This document shows, piece by piece, positions 17,629 through 26,531 of a stretch of DNA of 64,000 nucleotides. The DNA is from an uncultured Clostridia bacterium (GTDB lineage: Bacteria > Bacillota > Clostridia > Lachnospirales > Lachnospiraceae): assembly GCA_948472945.1 (NCBI GenBank), contig CAOKVX010000011.1, positions 20,376 to 84,375 on the forward strand. Direction: 5' to 3'. The position numbers and the translations under genes were made by a program. The notes under the pieces are model-generated. The model did not search any database. It had not been told where the DNA came from and was given only the letters and a program-made list of their open reading frames with translations. Position 1 is the first letter of the stretch; every line of letters starts with the position of its first letter.

Positions 17629-19236
17629 TCACAGATGTTTTTTCAGCGTCGCCCTCACTGCGCCTATTCCCGCTATCTCCTCGGCAAAAAGTTCTTCTAC
17701 TCTCTCGCCTATTCCCGCATCGTATAGGCTGCAGCCAAATATCGCCTCATTTGACAGTATACCACGAAGCTTATCTCCTACGCTTTCAGGCTCGCCGAGC
17801 TTTACGCCGTCAAGACCCTCTCTAAGCTCGTCAAGCATTGGGTCGGGCGAGAGCTCAAAAGGTCTGCCGTCGTCGTCAACCGCAAGCAGGTATCGAAGCC
17901 ATCCCGCTATTGCAAGCGGTATATAGCGCAGGCTTTCCGCAGTGCCGTATTTTTTTACATAAGATTTTACAGTTTCACCGTATCGTATTCCAACTTTCTG
18001 TGAGGTGTCGCAGGCGATTCTCTGAGGCGTGTCAGGTATAAACACATTAGTAAGCCTCTCCTCAATAACCTCCCTCACAAAATCTTCAGGCGACAGTATT
18101 CCCGGGTCGCACACCACTTTCATTCCCTCGGCAGGTCCAATTCCATCTACAAGCTTAACAAGCTGCTCATCTTTCATTTCTTCGGCAATAGAAGTATATC
18201 CGAGCATACATCCGTATACTGCAAGCGCAGTGTGGAGGGGATTGAGGCATGTCGTAACTTTCATCCTCTCGACCTCATTTACCGTATTCCTGTCCGTCAT
18301 ATATACGCCGCCCTTTTCAAGGGCAGGCCTTCCATTAGGGAAATTATCCTCAACCACTAGATACTGCGGGCCCTCCGCATTTACAAACGGCGCGATATAT
18401 GTATTTTTTGCCGTTATTACAGGCTGCATATCCTCAACGCCAGACTTCTCAAGCATATCGGCAATATCGGTGCTTGGACGAGGCGTAATTTTGTCTATCA
18501 TCGTCCAAGGGAATGAAATAATGCTCTCGTCAGTTATATAATCGACAAATTCCTGCGGGACATATCCGGCATTTTTCCACTCATTTGCAACAGTTAGTAC
18601 TGAATTCTTAAGCTTCTCGCCATTGTGCGAGCAGTTGTCCATGCTGACAACCGCAAGCGGGGCTGCGCCGCTTTTGTAGCGCTCATACAACAATGAGGCA
18701 ACTACGGCCATCGCACATGCCGGCCTGTCAGGACCGTTTTCTATATCGGGCTTCACAAATGGAAGATAATCGCCGTCGCTTCCTCTGAGTGCATATCCTT
18801 TCTCGGTTATCGTAAATGAGAGCATCTGAAGACCGCCGTCTTTAAATATCTCAACAAGGCGGTTCCACGAAGCCTCGTTATTCCTGTCTGCCGGAACAGC
18901 CTCCGCAAGCGAGCCGACAACCTTTTTCTCAGTTGTTCCGTCTGCTTTCAGCGTGACCGCAAGCACCATGTTGTCATAAGGCTTATATATTCTGTCAATT
19001 ATCTCATAGTCAAACGTCTCCGCACAGATTATTCCCGTATCGGCCTCCCCGCAGCTTATAAGCTTATCCTGTATTCCGCCTATAAATATTCGAAATATAT
19101 TTCCGACTCCGAAATGTACCCATTTTGGAGCTGCAATCGTGTTTTCCCTTATTTTTTCTACATCGTAGCCCGGTATCTCTATTCCGGCTTTCTCCCATTC
19201 AGACTTATTTTTTAGACCGTCCAATGTTAATTTCAT
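17629..19236 (-). CDS. uxuB: Fructuronate reductase / mannitol dehydrogenase family
   Basis: Reduces D-fructuronate to D-mannonate with NADH. The 535-residue protein belongs to the polyol-specific long-chain dehydrogenase family. The N-terminal Rossmann part carries VHFGVGNIFRIFIGGIQD, a variant of the family's GxGxFxRAH segment. The middle holds VVSMDNCSHNGEKLKNSV and SFPWTMIDKITPRPS, with the catalytic Lys region in MKVTTCLNPLHTALAVYG. Mannitol and tagaturonate enzymes share this fold, but the flanking uxaC and kdgK genes point to fructuronate. Spacing to uxaC is about 80 bp. Confidence 0.88.
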   Translation of the reverse strand: MKLTLDGLKNKSEWEKAGIEIPGYDVEKIRENTIAAPKWVHFGVGNIFRIFIGGIQDKLISCGEADTGIICAETFDYEIIDRIYKPYDNMVLAVTLKADGTTEKKVVGSLAEAVPADRNNEASWNRLVEIFKDGGLQMLSFTITEKGYALRGSDGDYLPFVKPDIENGPDRPACAMAVVASLLYERYKSGAAPLAVVSMDNCSHNGEKLKNSVLTVANEWKNAGYVPQEFVDYITDESIISFPWTMIDKITPRPSTDIADMLEKSGVEDMQPVITAKNTYIAPFVNAEGPQYLVVEDNFPNGRPALEKGGVYMTDRNTVNEVERMKVTTCLNPLHTALAVYGCMLGYTSIAEEMKDEQLVKLVDGIGPAEGMKVVCDPGILSPEDFVREVIEERLTNVFIPDTPQRIACDTSQKVGIRYGETVKSYVKKYGTAESLRYIPLAIAGWLRYLLAVDDDGRPFELSPDPMLDELREGLDGVKLGEPESVGDKLRGILSNEAIFGCSLYDAGIGERVEELFAEEIAGIGAVRATLKKHL

Positions 19237-19363
19237 TCAGCGCACCTGACCTTTCATATATAAAATATATAATTTTATCTATAAATATTTATCACATTTA
19301 TATTTTAATAAATATACCACGAAATCAACTATAACATATCTGATGCCAAAACCACATTTATTC

Positions 19364-20398
19364 CTATCTCTGAACACGGCCCGAACCGTCGCCGTCTGCC
19401 AAGTTCTGCACCTCTTCCCTTGTGACAAGGTTAAAATCACCCGGAATCGTATGTTTCAGCGCGGATGCCGCAACACCGAACTCCAGCGCCTGCTTCATAT
19501 CCTTTCCGTCAAGAAGCCCGCATATCACTCCCGCTGCAAACGAATCTCCTCCGCCTACCCTGTCTACAATAGGATGCACGGAATAAGTCTTAGAGTGATA
19601 AAATTCTCTCGAAGCTCCGTCCATAATACATGCCGACCATCCATTGTCTGATGCAGAATACGACTGTCTGAGAGAACTTACTATATATTTGAAACCAAAC
19701 TCATCCGCCATGCGGTTAAAAATCTCCTCATATCCCGCAAGGTTAAGCTCACCCTTTGTCACGTCCGTTGATTCGGCTTTGAATCCCAAAACTTTCTCCG
19801 CATCCTCCTCATTACCTATACATACGTCAACATACTGCATAAGTTCCGTCATAACCTTTTTTGCTTTCTCGCTCGACCATAATTTCTTGCGGAAATTTAG
19901 GTCTACAGATACCGTTACCCCGGCTTTCTTTGCCGCCTTAAGCGCATATCCGGTAAGCTCTACGGCGCTGTCCGATATTGCAGGCGTTATCCCTGTGAAA
20001 TGAAACCACTCTGCGCCGTCAAATATCGCTTCAAAATCAAATTCCTCCGGCTTCGCCGTAGATATTGAACTGTGCGCCCTGTCATATACTACGTTGCTCG
20101 CCCTCATCGCCGAGCCTGTCTCAAGAAAATATATTCCAAGCCTCTCCCCGCTTTTAACTATGTACTCACAGCCTACGTTATGTTTTCTCAATGCCGCTAC
20201 CGCACACTCCCCAATCGGGTTGTCCGGAACCGCGGTGACATATTTTGCATCGTATCCGTAGTTTGCAAGAGATACCGCGACATTTGCCTCCCCGCCTCCA
20301 TAACACACGTCAAATTCATCCGCCTGAATAAACCTCTCGTTACCCGGTGTAGACAGACGCAGCATAATCTCGCCCATCGTGACAACTTTTTTTCCCAT
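19364..20398 (-). CDS. kdgK: 2-dehydro-3-deoxygluconokinase (PfkB family)
   Basis: Phosphorylates 2-keto-3-deoxygluconate to KDPG. A 344-residue ribokinase/PfkB-type protein. The N-terminal signature is CYGGGEANVAVSLANYG. VDLNFRKKLW is typical of KDG kinases. The anion-hole and catalytic base motif is VDRVGGGDSFAAGVICGLL. AGGAGAG precedes the ATG. It is the first of three co-directional genes (kdgK, uxuB, uxaC) that form the glucuronate branch. The gap to uxuB is 127 bp, so a separate promoter for uxuB is possible. Confidence 0.93.
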   Translation of the reverse strand: MGKKVVTMGEIMLRLSTPGNERFIQADEFDVCYGGGEANVAVSLANYGYDAKYVTAVPDNPIGECAVAALRKHNVGCEYIVKSGERLGIYFLETGSAMRASNVVYDRAHSSISTAKPEEFDFEAIFDGAEWFHFTGITPAISDSAVELTGYALKAAKKAGVTVSVDLNFRKKLWSSEKAKKVMTELMQYVDVCIGNEEDAEKVLGFKAESTDVTKGELNLAGYEEIFNRMADEFGFKYIVSSLRQSYSASDNGWSACIMDGASREFYHSKTYSVHPIVDRVGGGDSFAAGVICGLLDGKDMKQALEFGVAASALKHTIPGDFNLVTREEVQNLADGDGSGRVQR

Positions 20399-20523
20399 AA
20401 CATAACTCTCCTAACTTGTTTTTATATTAAACCATTCTTCCATGACGCAAGCGTATAGCAAGCCGTCACACTTCTCCGCAAAACCCTCTGTAAAAACCTG
20501 ACAAAACACAGCGGCATAGTACA

Positions 20524-20649
20524 ATTGATTACCACATTCAGCTAAACACTATTTGAACACGTCAGCACTTGATTTTACTCAGTAAAATCTTAGTACTGCT
20601 ACGTGTGAAATAAGCGAAAGCGGGTGTTTTGATGAATGTGGTAATCAAT
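20524..20649. repeat. 126-bp palindromic element next to the prfC stop
   Basis: Perfect 17-bp terminal inverted repeats (20524-20540 and 20633-20649; ATTGATTACCACATTCA and its complement) enclose a further imperfect stem (AAACAC with GTGTTT, ACACGT with ACGTGT). A central 8-bp hairpin GATTTTAC/GTAAAATC lies at 20571-20578 and 20582-20589. No coding frame is inside. The right arm reaches the prfC stop codon. It could be a miniature mobile element, or a large hairpin acting as terminator or RNA-processing site. The remaining part of the gap, 20399-20523, holds nothing recognised. Confidence 0.6.
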
Positions 20650-22232
20650 CACCTCCCAAACTCACTCAGCTCAAGCCCTTCGTTGCGCTCAAGCACTGTC
20701 TTTATGCTCCAAGGGTGGGTGAACAAAAGAAGCGGGCGGCCTTTGAGGTCCTTTATTCTCTTCGTGTCCGAGGTGACCGAAAGCGAAGATATGTCAATTC
20801 CGTCATTTTGTATCCATCTGATATGTTCATAAGGGAGCTGCTCCATCCTTATGTCAACTCCATACTCATTCTCAAGGCGGAATTTAAGCACATCGAATTG
20901 AAGCACTCCCACAACCCCGGCAATTATCTCCTCCATTCCGGTATTGTATTCCTGAAATATTTGGACGGCTCCCTCAAGGGCAATCTGCTCTATTCCCTTT
21001 ATGAACTGCTTGCGCTTCATCGTATCAACCTGCCTGATTCTCGCAAAATGCTCCGGCGCAAATGTCGGGATGCCCTCATACGCAAATTTCTTTTTAGGAG
21101 AACAGACCGTATCGCCTATCGCAAATATACCGGGGTCAAACACTCCGATAATATCTCCCGCGTAGGCCTCCTCAACATGCTTTCTCTCCTGAGCCATCAT
21201 CTGCTGAGGCTGAGTAAGCTTTATTTTTCTGCCGCCCTGAACGTGATAGACCTCGTTTGAAGCGTCAAACCTGCCCGAGCATATCCTCATAAACGCTATT
21301 CTGTCGCGGTGCGCCTTATTCATATTCGCCTGAATCTTAAACACAAACGCAGAGAAATCCTCGTCAAACGGATTGATAATTCCCGCGTCGCTGCATCGGG
21401 GCAGCGGCGTCGTTGTCATCTTTAGAAAATGCTTGAGAAAAGTCTCCACTCCGAAATTGGTCAGCGCCGAGCCAAAAAATACAGGCGAAAGTTCACCGTT
21501 TTGTACCCTCTCAAGGTCAAATTCATCACTGGCCCCGTCGAGAAGCTCTATATCCTCCAGCAGCTTTTCATGCAGAGGCGGCGTGAGAAGCTCGTCGAGC
21601 CCCCCGTCGCTAAGACCTGCCTCGACCGCCTCGGTCTTGTGGCCGTTGTCGCCCTGTATGAACCTGGATATTATTCCGCTCTGCCTGTCATAGACACCTT
21701 TAAACGCCTTTCCTGAGCCAATAGGCCAATTTACCGGGCAAGTCCTTATTCCAAGCACTGTCTCAATCTCATCAATAAGTTCAAAGGCGTCGTTTGCCTC
21801 TCTGTCCATCTTATTAATGAATGTAAATATAGGAATCTTTCTCATCACACAGACCTTAAAAAGCTTGATTGTCTGCGCCTCAACACCCTTGGAACCGTCA
21901 ATAACCATAACTGCCGAGTCCGCCGCCATAAGCGTGCGGTAGGTATCTTCCGAGAAATCCTGATGCCCGGGGGTGTCAAGTATATTGATGCACATATCGT
22001 CATACTCAAACTGCATGACGGACGAGGTTACGGATATACCCCTCTCCTTTTCAATCTGCATCCAGTCTGAAACCGCATGCTTTGCGGCTTTGCGGCCTTT
22101 TACACTTCCCGCAAGGTTAATAGCTCCTCCGTATAAAAGGAATTTCTCCGTGAGCGTCGTCTTACCGGCATCCGGGTGCGATATAATCGCAAATGTTCTT
22201 CTCCTGCTTATTTCACTTTTTAAATCAGACAT
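20649..22232 (-). CDS. prfC: Peptide chain release factor 3
   Basis: A GTPase that recycles RF1/RF2 from the ribosome after termination. It has 527 residues from the ATG at 22232, which follows AGAGG. A TTG two codons upstream is less likely. The G domain shows HPDAGKTTLTEK (P-loop), RGISVTSSVMQF (switch I), DTPGHQDFSEDTYR (switch II) and NKMDREANDAFEL. EF-Tu-like domains II and III follow, with the RF3-type C-terminus. Chromosomal housekeeping gene next to miaB. Confidence 0.95.
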   Translation of the reverse strand: MSDLKSEISRRRTFAIISHPDAGKTTLTEKFLLYGGAINLAGSVKGRKAAKHAVSDWMQIEKERGISVTSSVMQFEYDDMCINILDTPGHQDFSEDTYRTLMAADSAVMVIDGSKGVEAQTIKLFKVCVMRKIPIFTFINKMDREANDAFELIDEIETVLGIRTCPVNWPIGSGKAFKGVYDRQSGIISRFIQGDNGHKTEAVEAGLSDGGLDELLTPPLHEKLLEDIELLDGASDEFDLERVQNGELSPVFFGSALTNFGVETFLKHFLKMTTTPLPRCSDAGIINPFDEDFSAFVFKIQANMNKAHRDRIAFMRICSGRFDASNEVYHVQGGRKIKLTQPQQMMAQERKHVEEAYAGDIIGVFDPGIFAIGDTVCSPKKKFAYEGIPTFAPEHFARIRQVDTMKRKQFIKGIEQIALEGAVQIFQEYNTGMEEIIAGVVGVLQFDVLKFRLENEYGVDIRMEQLPYEHIRWIQNDGIDISSLSVTSDTKRIKDLKGRPLLLFTHPWSIKTVLERNEGLELSEFGR

Positions 22233-22317
22233 AACCAACCTCTCTCAATTATAAAACATTATTATATATTCAGGCCCCGCTTATATTATTTTATTCATAA
22301 AACCAGACCCGGAGTTC

Positions 22318-23766
22318 TCAAACCATGCTGCCGATATAATAAAATCCCCTGCACTCGTCAAGCTTTACATCAACTATGCTTCCAATCAAATCTCTGCCGC
22401 CTTCAAAGTGTACAACCGTATTATTGCCAAGCCTTCCTGTCAACATTCCCTCCTCATGGCTGTCAACATCTTCGACAAGAACCGGCATTGTCTCTCCCTC
22501 AAAGCGGGCCGTGCGTTCTGCCGCAACCTCCTGCACAGTCTTTAACAGCCTGTCAAAGTTTCGCGTAACAGTCTCCTGCGGAACCTGATTTTCCATCTTT
22601 GCCGCAGGCGTTCCTGTTCTCTTTGAGTACTGGAACGTGAACGCGCTGTCATACCCCACTTTCTTTACGACGTCTATCGTCTCGTCCACGTCCTCGTCTG
22701 TTTCTCCCGGAAAGCCAACAATCAAATCCGTAGTTATGGAAATATCAGGCATAGCTTTCTTAATCTTATAAACTAATTCAAGATACTGCTCCTTAGTGTA
22801 TCGCCTGTTCATACTTTTTAAAATACGGCTGCTGCCCGACTGAAGCGGCAGATGTATATGACGGCATATTTTCTTTGACGCCGCCATGACTTCAATCAGC
22901 TCATCTGACAAATCCTTTGGGTGCGAAGTCATAAAACGAATTCTCTTCAGTCCGTCTATCTTCTCAATCTCCTTTAGCAGCCCGGCAAATGTCAGAGCCT
23001 TGTCAAGATTCTTACCATATGAGTTGACATTTTGCCCAAGAAGCATTATCTCAATAACGCCGTCGTCGACAAGACGCTTTATCTCTCTTATTATGTCGTC
23101 CGGTTTCCTGCTCCTCTCCCTGCCTCTCACATAGGGAACTATACAGTAGCTGCAGAAGTTATTGCAGCCATACATTATGTTGACGCCGCATTTAAAATCA
23201 TACTTCCTGTCAACCGGTAGCTCCTCAACAATCAAATCAGATTCTTTCCATATATCAATAATCTGCTCCCCGGACTTAAGCCTTGCATATAAAAGCTCGG
23301 CAAACTTAAATATGTTATGCGTGCCGAACACAATATCCACAAATCTATACGACCGCCTTATCTTTTCTATGACATGCTCTTCCTGCATCATGCAGCCGCA
23401 GATTCCTATTATCATTTCAGGATTATTTTTTTTAATTCGCTTTAACTGCCCCAGACGGCCGTACACCCTCTCGTTGGCATTTTCACGCACAGTACACGTA
23501 TTGTACAGGACAAAATCGGCTTTCTCACTATCAGCCTCAACAAACCCAATTTGTTCCAGTATCGCAATTATTTTTTCAGAATCATGGAAATTCATCTGAC
23601 AGCCGAACGTCTGTATAAAAAAAGACGGTTTTCTTCCAATACGCCCTCTCAGCTCATTTACATACTCCACGCATTTTCCAATGAAATAATACTGCCTTGC
23701 AGGTTCTTCAGCCGGCGGTTCACAATTTAATTCTATATTTTTTAATATATCAATATCATCATACAT
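22318..23766 (-). CDS. miaB: tRNA-2-methylthio-N6-dimethylallyladenosine synthase
   Basis: A radical SAM methylthiotransferase acting on i6A37 of tRNAs that read UNN codons. From the ATG at 23766 it has 482 residues, close to the clostridial norm. An in-frame open stretch further upstream has no ribosome site and no family similarity. Domains: UPF0004 with FIQTFGCQMNFHDSEK, NTCTVRENANERVYG and GICGCMMQ (three cluster-binding Cys). The radical SAM core has YGCNNFCSYCIVPYVRGRER and LPLQSGSSRILKSMNRRYT. A TRAM domain forms the C-terminus. A ribosome site is not obvious, so the start is less sure than the identity. Confidence 0.95.
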   Translation of the reverse strand: MYDDIDILKNIELNCEPPAEEPARQYYFIGKCVEYVNELRGRIGRKPSFFIQTFGCQMNFHDSEKIIAILEQIGFVEADSEKADFVLYNTCTVRENANERVYGRLGQLKRIKKNNPEMIIGICGCMMQEEHVIEKIRRSYRFVDIVFGTHNIFKFAELLYARLKSGEQIIDIWKESDLIVEELPVDRKYDFKCGVNIMYGCNNFCSYCIVPYVRGRERSRKPDDIIREIKRLVDDGVIEIMLLGQNVNSYGKNLDKALTFAGLLKEIEKIDGLKRIRFMTSHPKDLSDELIEVMAASKKICRHIHLPLQSGSSRILKSMNRRYTKEQYLELVYKIKKAMPDISITTDLIVGFPGETDEDVDETIDVVKKVGYDSAFTFQYSKRTGTPAAKMENQVPQETVTRNFDRLLKTVQEVAAERTARFEGETMPVLVEDVDSHEEGMLTGRLGNNTVVHFEGGRDLIGSIVDVKLDECRGFYYIGSMV

Positions 23767-23927
23767 TTTTATTAATTTTAGTTCCCTTCTACTATATGGT
23801 TCTTGTATATGCCTCTCAAAACATATGGTTCTAAAAATTTCTGCGTTTTTACAGAAAAGATATAATAATGTCGTGCGAGATATATTATACTGCAAAATAA
23901 CATTATTTTCATCTATATTTGGATTTA

Positions 23928-24806
23928 TTAATAATCAAGCGTCCTCTTTTCATAGAGAAATACGGCGCAAACCACTGAAACGCACGAAATTATAAATGCC
24001 GCCAAAGTCAAGGTAATCCATTCTCTCATATTATGTACCACAAAAGGATTAGCCCACGACAATGGCGAGAACCATCTAAACCCGTCTAAAAATTCAAAAT
24101 TTTCAAAAAGGCCCGGGTGCGGCTTTTTTAAATAATCCATTATCCACAAAACAACATTTTTTAGTTTGTACAGACCGCCTGCTATCAGAGTTCCGAAAAT
24201 AATAAAATTCACGAACACCGAAGCCCTGTATTCGCTCTTTTTTCTCTTGTAAACAGCATATATATACGTAAACGACAACAATAAGATTCCGATTATAATT
24301 CCCCCGCACATCATAGGCAGCATTTCTTTTATATTACCCGCAATATTGCGTGTTTTCATTCCCGCGGCGACACCCATAAGCATCATTCCCGCAAACCACA
24401 ATATGTATGTTGTTACAAAAGATACAGCTGAAGCTATGTACTTTGAAATAATAATTGCCTTTCGTGAAAAAAGCTGGTTGCACATATAAAATATTGAGCC
24501 ATTTTTTTCATCCCGGTCCACGTCAGAAAATACCCCTTTGCACACGTTCCACATTATATAAATATTTGAAAACATTATAATCACTTTTATGTAAAACCAA
24601 TAGTTGTAATTCAGTTCTTTTTCAAGTCCCAGCAGCCTGTACGCCGGCTCCGGCAGCATATATATATATGCGCCAAAGACTTTCAATGCGTCCGAGGCAA
24701 AAATACACGCCGCCATACACAGCGCGGGCGCAGCCAGCTGCACAAGTACATCCCTGATTACATCACGCCTTTTGTACCTAAACTCGCGTTTCAATAAATA
24801 ACCCAT
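23928..24806 (-). CDS. ABC-2 type permease subunit
   Basis: A 292-residue integral membrane protein with about six hydrophobic segments and a positively charged N-terminus (LLKREFRYKRRD). The segment DVDRDEKNGSIFYMCNQLFSRKAIIISKY matches the ABC-2 family theme before transmembrane helix 3. The start at 24806 is preferred: GGAG lies 5 bases before it and only 2 bases separate it from the stop of the ATPase-like gene. An ATG 12 bp earlier lacks a site. It is almost certainly co-translated with the ATPase-like partner. The substrate is unknown. Because the partner has lost most ATP-hydrolysis motifs, energised transport is doubtful. Confidence 0.78.
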   Translation of the reverse strand: MGYLLKREFRYKRRDVIRDVLVQLAAPALCMAACIFASDALKVFGAYIYMLPEPAYRLLGLEKELNYNYWFYIKVIIMFSNIYIMWNVCKGVFSDVDRDEKNGSIFYMCNQLFSRKAIIISKYIASAVSFVTTYILWFAGMMLMGVAAGMKTRNIAGNIKEMLPMMCGGIIIGILLLSFTYIYAVYKRKKSEYRASVFVNFIIFGTLIAGGLYKLKNVVLWIMDYLKKPHPGLFENFEFLDGFRWFSPLSWANPFVVHNMREWITLTLAAFIISCVSVVCAVFLYEKRTLDY

Positions 24807-24808
24807 AT

Positions 24809-25648
24809 TTACTCCCATCTTGAATAATCAGAATTAATTTCTTCCTCAAGCGTCAATTCCTCTACAAGGTAATCGTCGCAGCCAAGTTTACTAAGAATAT
24901 AAGGAATACGTCTTATATCATAATCGTACAGGTATGAAGACTTTCCGTTCCTTGTACCGATATAATGTCCAAGCACATTGATAAGCGTATCTGATTTGTG
25001 TCCCTGCACCGTTATTACCCGTTTCCTAATATCTTCTTCAGATACATATCCGCAATCCTTAACAATACCGTCCTTAATATATATATATCTGTTACAGTAA
25101 GTCTTAAACTCCTCATATGAATCACCCACAACCACAATTGTCGTACCGGCACCGTGAAACTTTTTCAGCATTCCATATATTTTCGTTTTAACAGCGCTGC
25201 CAAGAAAGCTTTGCGGCATATCAAGAATCAGCAGTTCCGGCTTTGAACAGAGCGCCGCAATAATCTGAACAAGCTTATTTTCTTCAAAAGTCATGTTAAT
25301 GAGCTTTTCATCTAATGTAATATCCAGCTTGTCGCAAAACAGTTCCTGCATATTTATATCATAATTTTTAGAGATACCCGACATCATATCCAGATATTCA
25401 CGCGCAGTAGAATATTCTTCCCAAAGTATGTCATCCGGCACATACCTCACACTCCCCATACCGCTGTTTACCTTAACACTACCTTTGTAGTCTTTACTGT
25501 ATGCCATAATAGAATGAATCAGTGCATGTCCCGCCTCGGCATCAGAAGAAAAAATTACCGAAAAATCTCCTTTTTCAATATGGATATTTACGTTATCAAG
25601 AACACATTTACCACCCGACACCACTGTAAGGCCGTTTATATCTATCAT
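24809..25648 (-). CDS. Degenerate ABC-transporter ATPase-like protein
   Basis: A 279-residue protein with the overall order of an ABC nucleotide-binding domain. The N-terminus reads INGLTVVSGGKCVLDNVNI and the Walker B strand is PELLILDMPQSF. The motifs needed for hydrolysis are changed. The Walker A site reads FSSDAEAGHALIHS and lacks the GxxGxGK[ST] lysine. The LSGGQ signature position reads MTFEENK. The catalytic Glu after Walker B is replaced by Met. The switch His region reads VVVGDSYEEF. The frame is intact with a GGAGTG site and close coupling to the permease, so it is unlikely to be simple decay. A regulatory or structural role is possible. I am sure of the homology but not of the function. 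Confidence 0.75.
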   Translation of the reverse strand: MIDINGLTVVSGGKCVLDNVNIHIEKGDFSVIFSSDAEAGHALIHSIMAYSKDYKGSVKVNSGMGSVRYVPDDILWEEYSTAREYLDMMSGISKNYDINMQELFCDKLDITLDEKLINMTFEENKLVQIIAALCSKPELLILDMPQSFLGSAVKTKIYGMLKKFHGAGTTIVVVGDSYEEFKTYCNRYIYIKDGIVKDCGYVSEEDIRKRVITVQGHKSDTLINVLGHYIGTRNGKSSYLYDYDIRRIPYILSKLGCDDYLVEELTLEEEINSDYSRWE

Positions 25649-25689
25649 TTAATTCACTCCGTTTTATTTAAGTTTGGTAACAGAAAAAC

Positions 25690-26421
25690 TTAATGGTATT
25701 TTCTGTTGCATGTGCGCGCTATAAGCCTGCACATTGTAGTGACGCTCTTTATCATGAAAGCCCATGTAAACGGCGCGAAATAATCCGGTCCCGTATACTC
25801 GGCTGACATACGCTTTCGGATATCTCCCCTGTAAACAATTTTTTCATCAAGCTCTGTGAGAAGGTCGTCCGGTTTATAACGCCAGTAAGGTTTCTCCTGA
25901 AGATAACCAATCTTACTCATTACATACGCCACAAACTCTATACATGTAAATGCTTTATATGTTGCAAATCCTTTCGTTACCGGATATGTAAGAACCGAGA
26001 ACAGATTGTACATATAATCGGGATTATCCAGCATGTTCTCTATAATGCGGGATATACTATAATATTCCGACTCGGTAACCGGCACCCTGAAGACAACTAC
26101 CGGTACTTCCCCGTCCCTTCCCAGCGTATATCTCTCAATCGATTCCCTGACAAGCCTGCCAAGCAGTACGGCATTATGCTGTGGTCTTGAAAATGCATAC
26201 ACCGCGCTTAAATCATCGTCAAGGCTGACCGCCGCGTGATTATACTCCTGTCTTCCTATCTTTCTTATGCATTTCGCAAACTTTGTCTGTGTTTTTGAAA
26301 GCATAATATAGATATATCTGTCTCCGTTTTCCCGATACTTAAAATTATGGTTATTACGGTTATACATGCTGCTAAAACTGTATTCTATTTTTTGATTTGA
26401 TGCGTTTTCAGATAACCTCAT
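25690..26421 (-). CDS. Permuted papain-fold (NlpC/P60-like) protein of unknown substrate
   Basis: A 243-residue cytoplasmic protein. The order of likely catalytic residues, H62 in YNHAAVSLD and later C160 in AFTCIEFVAYVM, fits the circularly permuted NlpC/P60 (YiiX/LRAT-like) group, where His precedes Cys. Such enzymes cleave peptides, amides or acyl bonds. The substrate here is unknown. An in-frame TTG lies 18 bp before the chosen ATG. The ATG is preferred because GGGGG (26433-26437) can act as its ribosome site. A near-consensus promoter lies upstream at 26477-26505. It is downstream of the small HTH gene and upstream of the ABC-like pair. Confidence 0.6.
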   Translation of the reverse strand: MRLSENASNQKIEYSFSSMYNRNNHNFKYRENGDRYIYIMLSKTQTKFAKCIRKIGRQEYNHAAVSLDDDLSAVYAFSRPQHNAVLLGRLVRESIERYTLGRDGEVPVVVFRVPVTESEYYSISRIIENMLDNPDYMYNLFSVLTYPVTKGFATYKAFTCIEFVAYVMSKIGYLQEKPYWRYKPDDLLTELDEKIVYRGDIRKRMSAEYTGPDYFAPFTWAFMIKSVTTMCRLIARTCNRKYH

Positions 26422-26425
26422 TAAT

Positions 26426-26521
26426 ATAATTACCCCCAAACTATCAGTATCGTGTCTTATAACCGATATGCGTTTTATTATACAACCGGTATACCTTCAA
26501 GTCAATGTTGGGGGTAATTAT
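26426..26521. promoter_or_regulatory. 14-bp inverted repeat flanking the promoter of the papain-fold gene
   Basis: ATAATTACCCCCAA (26426-26439) and its exact complement (26508-26521) lie on either side of the promoter. The downstream arm covers the G-run that serves as ribosome site, and the upstream arm sits next to the -35 box. Two related sites ending in CGGTT lie between them. The layout suggests an operator pair or an mRNA structure. No binding protein is known, though the small HTH product encoded next door is a candidate. Confidence 0.4.
26477..26505 (-). promoter_or_regulatory. Predicted sigma-A promoter for the papain-fold gene
   Basis: On the minus strand TTGACT (26505-26500) and TATAAT (26482-26477) are separated by exactly 17 bp, close to consensus. 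Transcription would start near 26470, about 50 bases before the ATG at 26421. Confidence 0.65.
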
Positions 26522-26531
26522 TATAATTTGA

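Noticed and set aside
20715..21260. Open frame of 181 codons on the plus strand
   Set aside because: Antisense to prfC and without ribosome site. It reflects the codon bias of the GTPase gene.
24809..25648. Functional ABC exporter ATPase for the RiPP
   Set aside because: Walker A lysine, signature and catalytic Glu are all missing, and the gene is on the opposite strand with two genes and a promoter in between.
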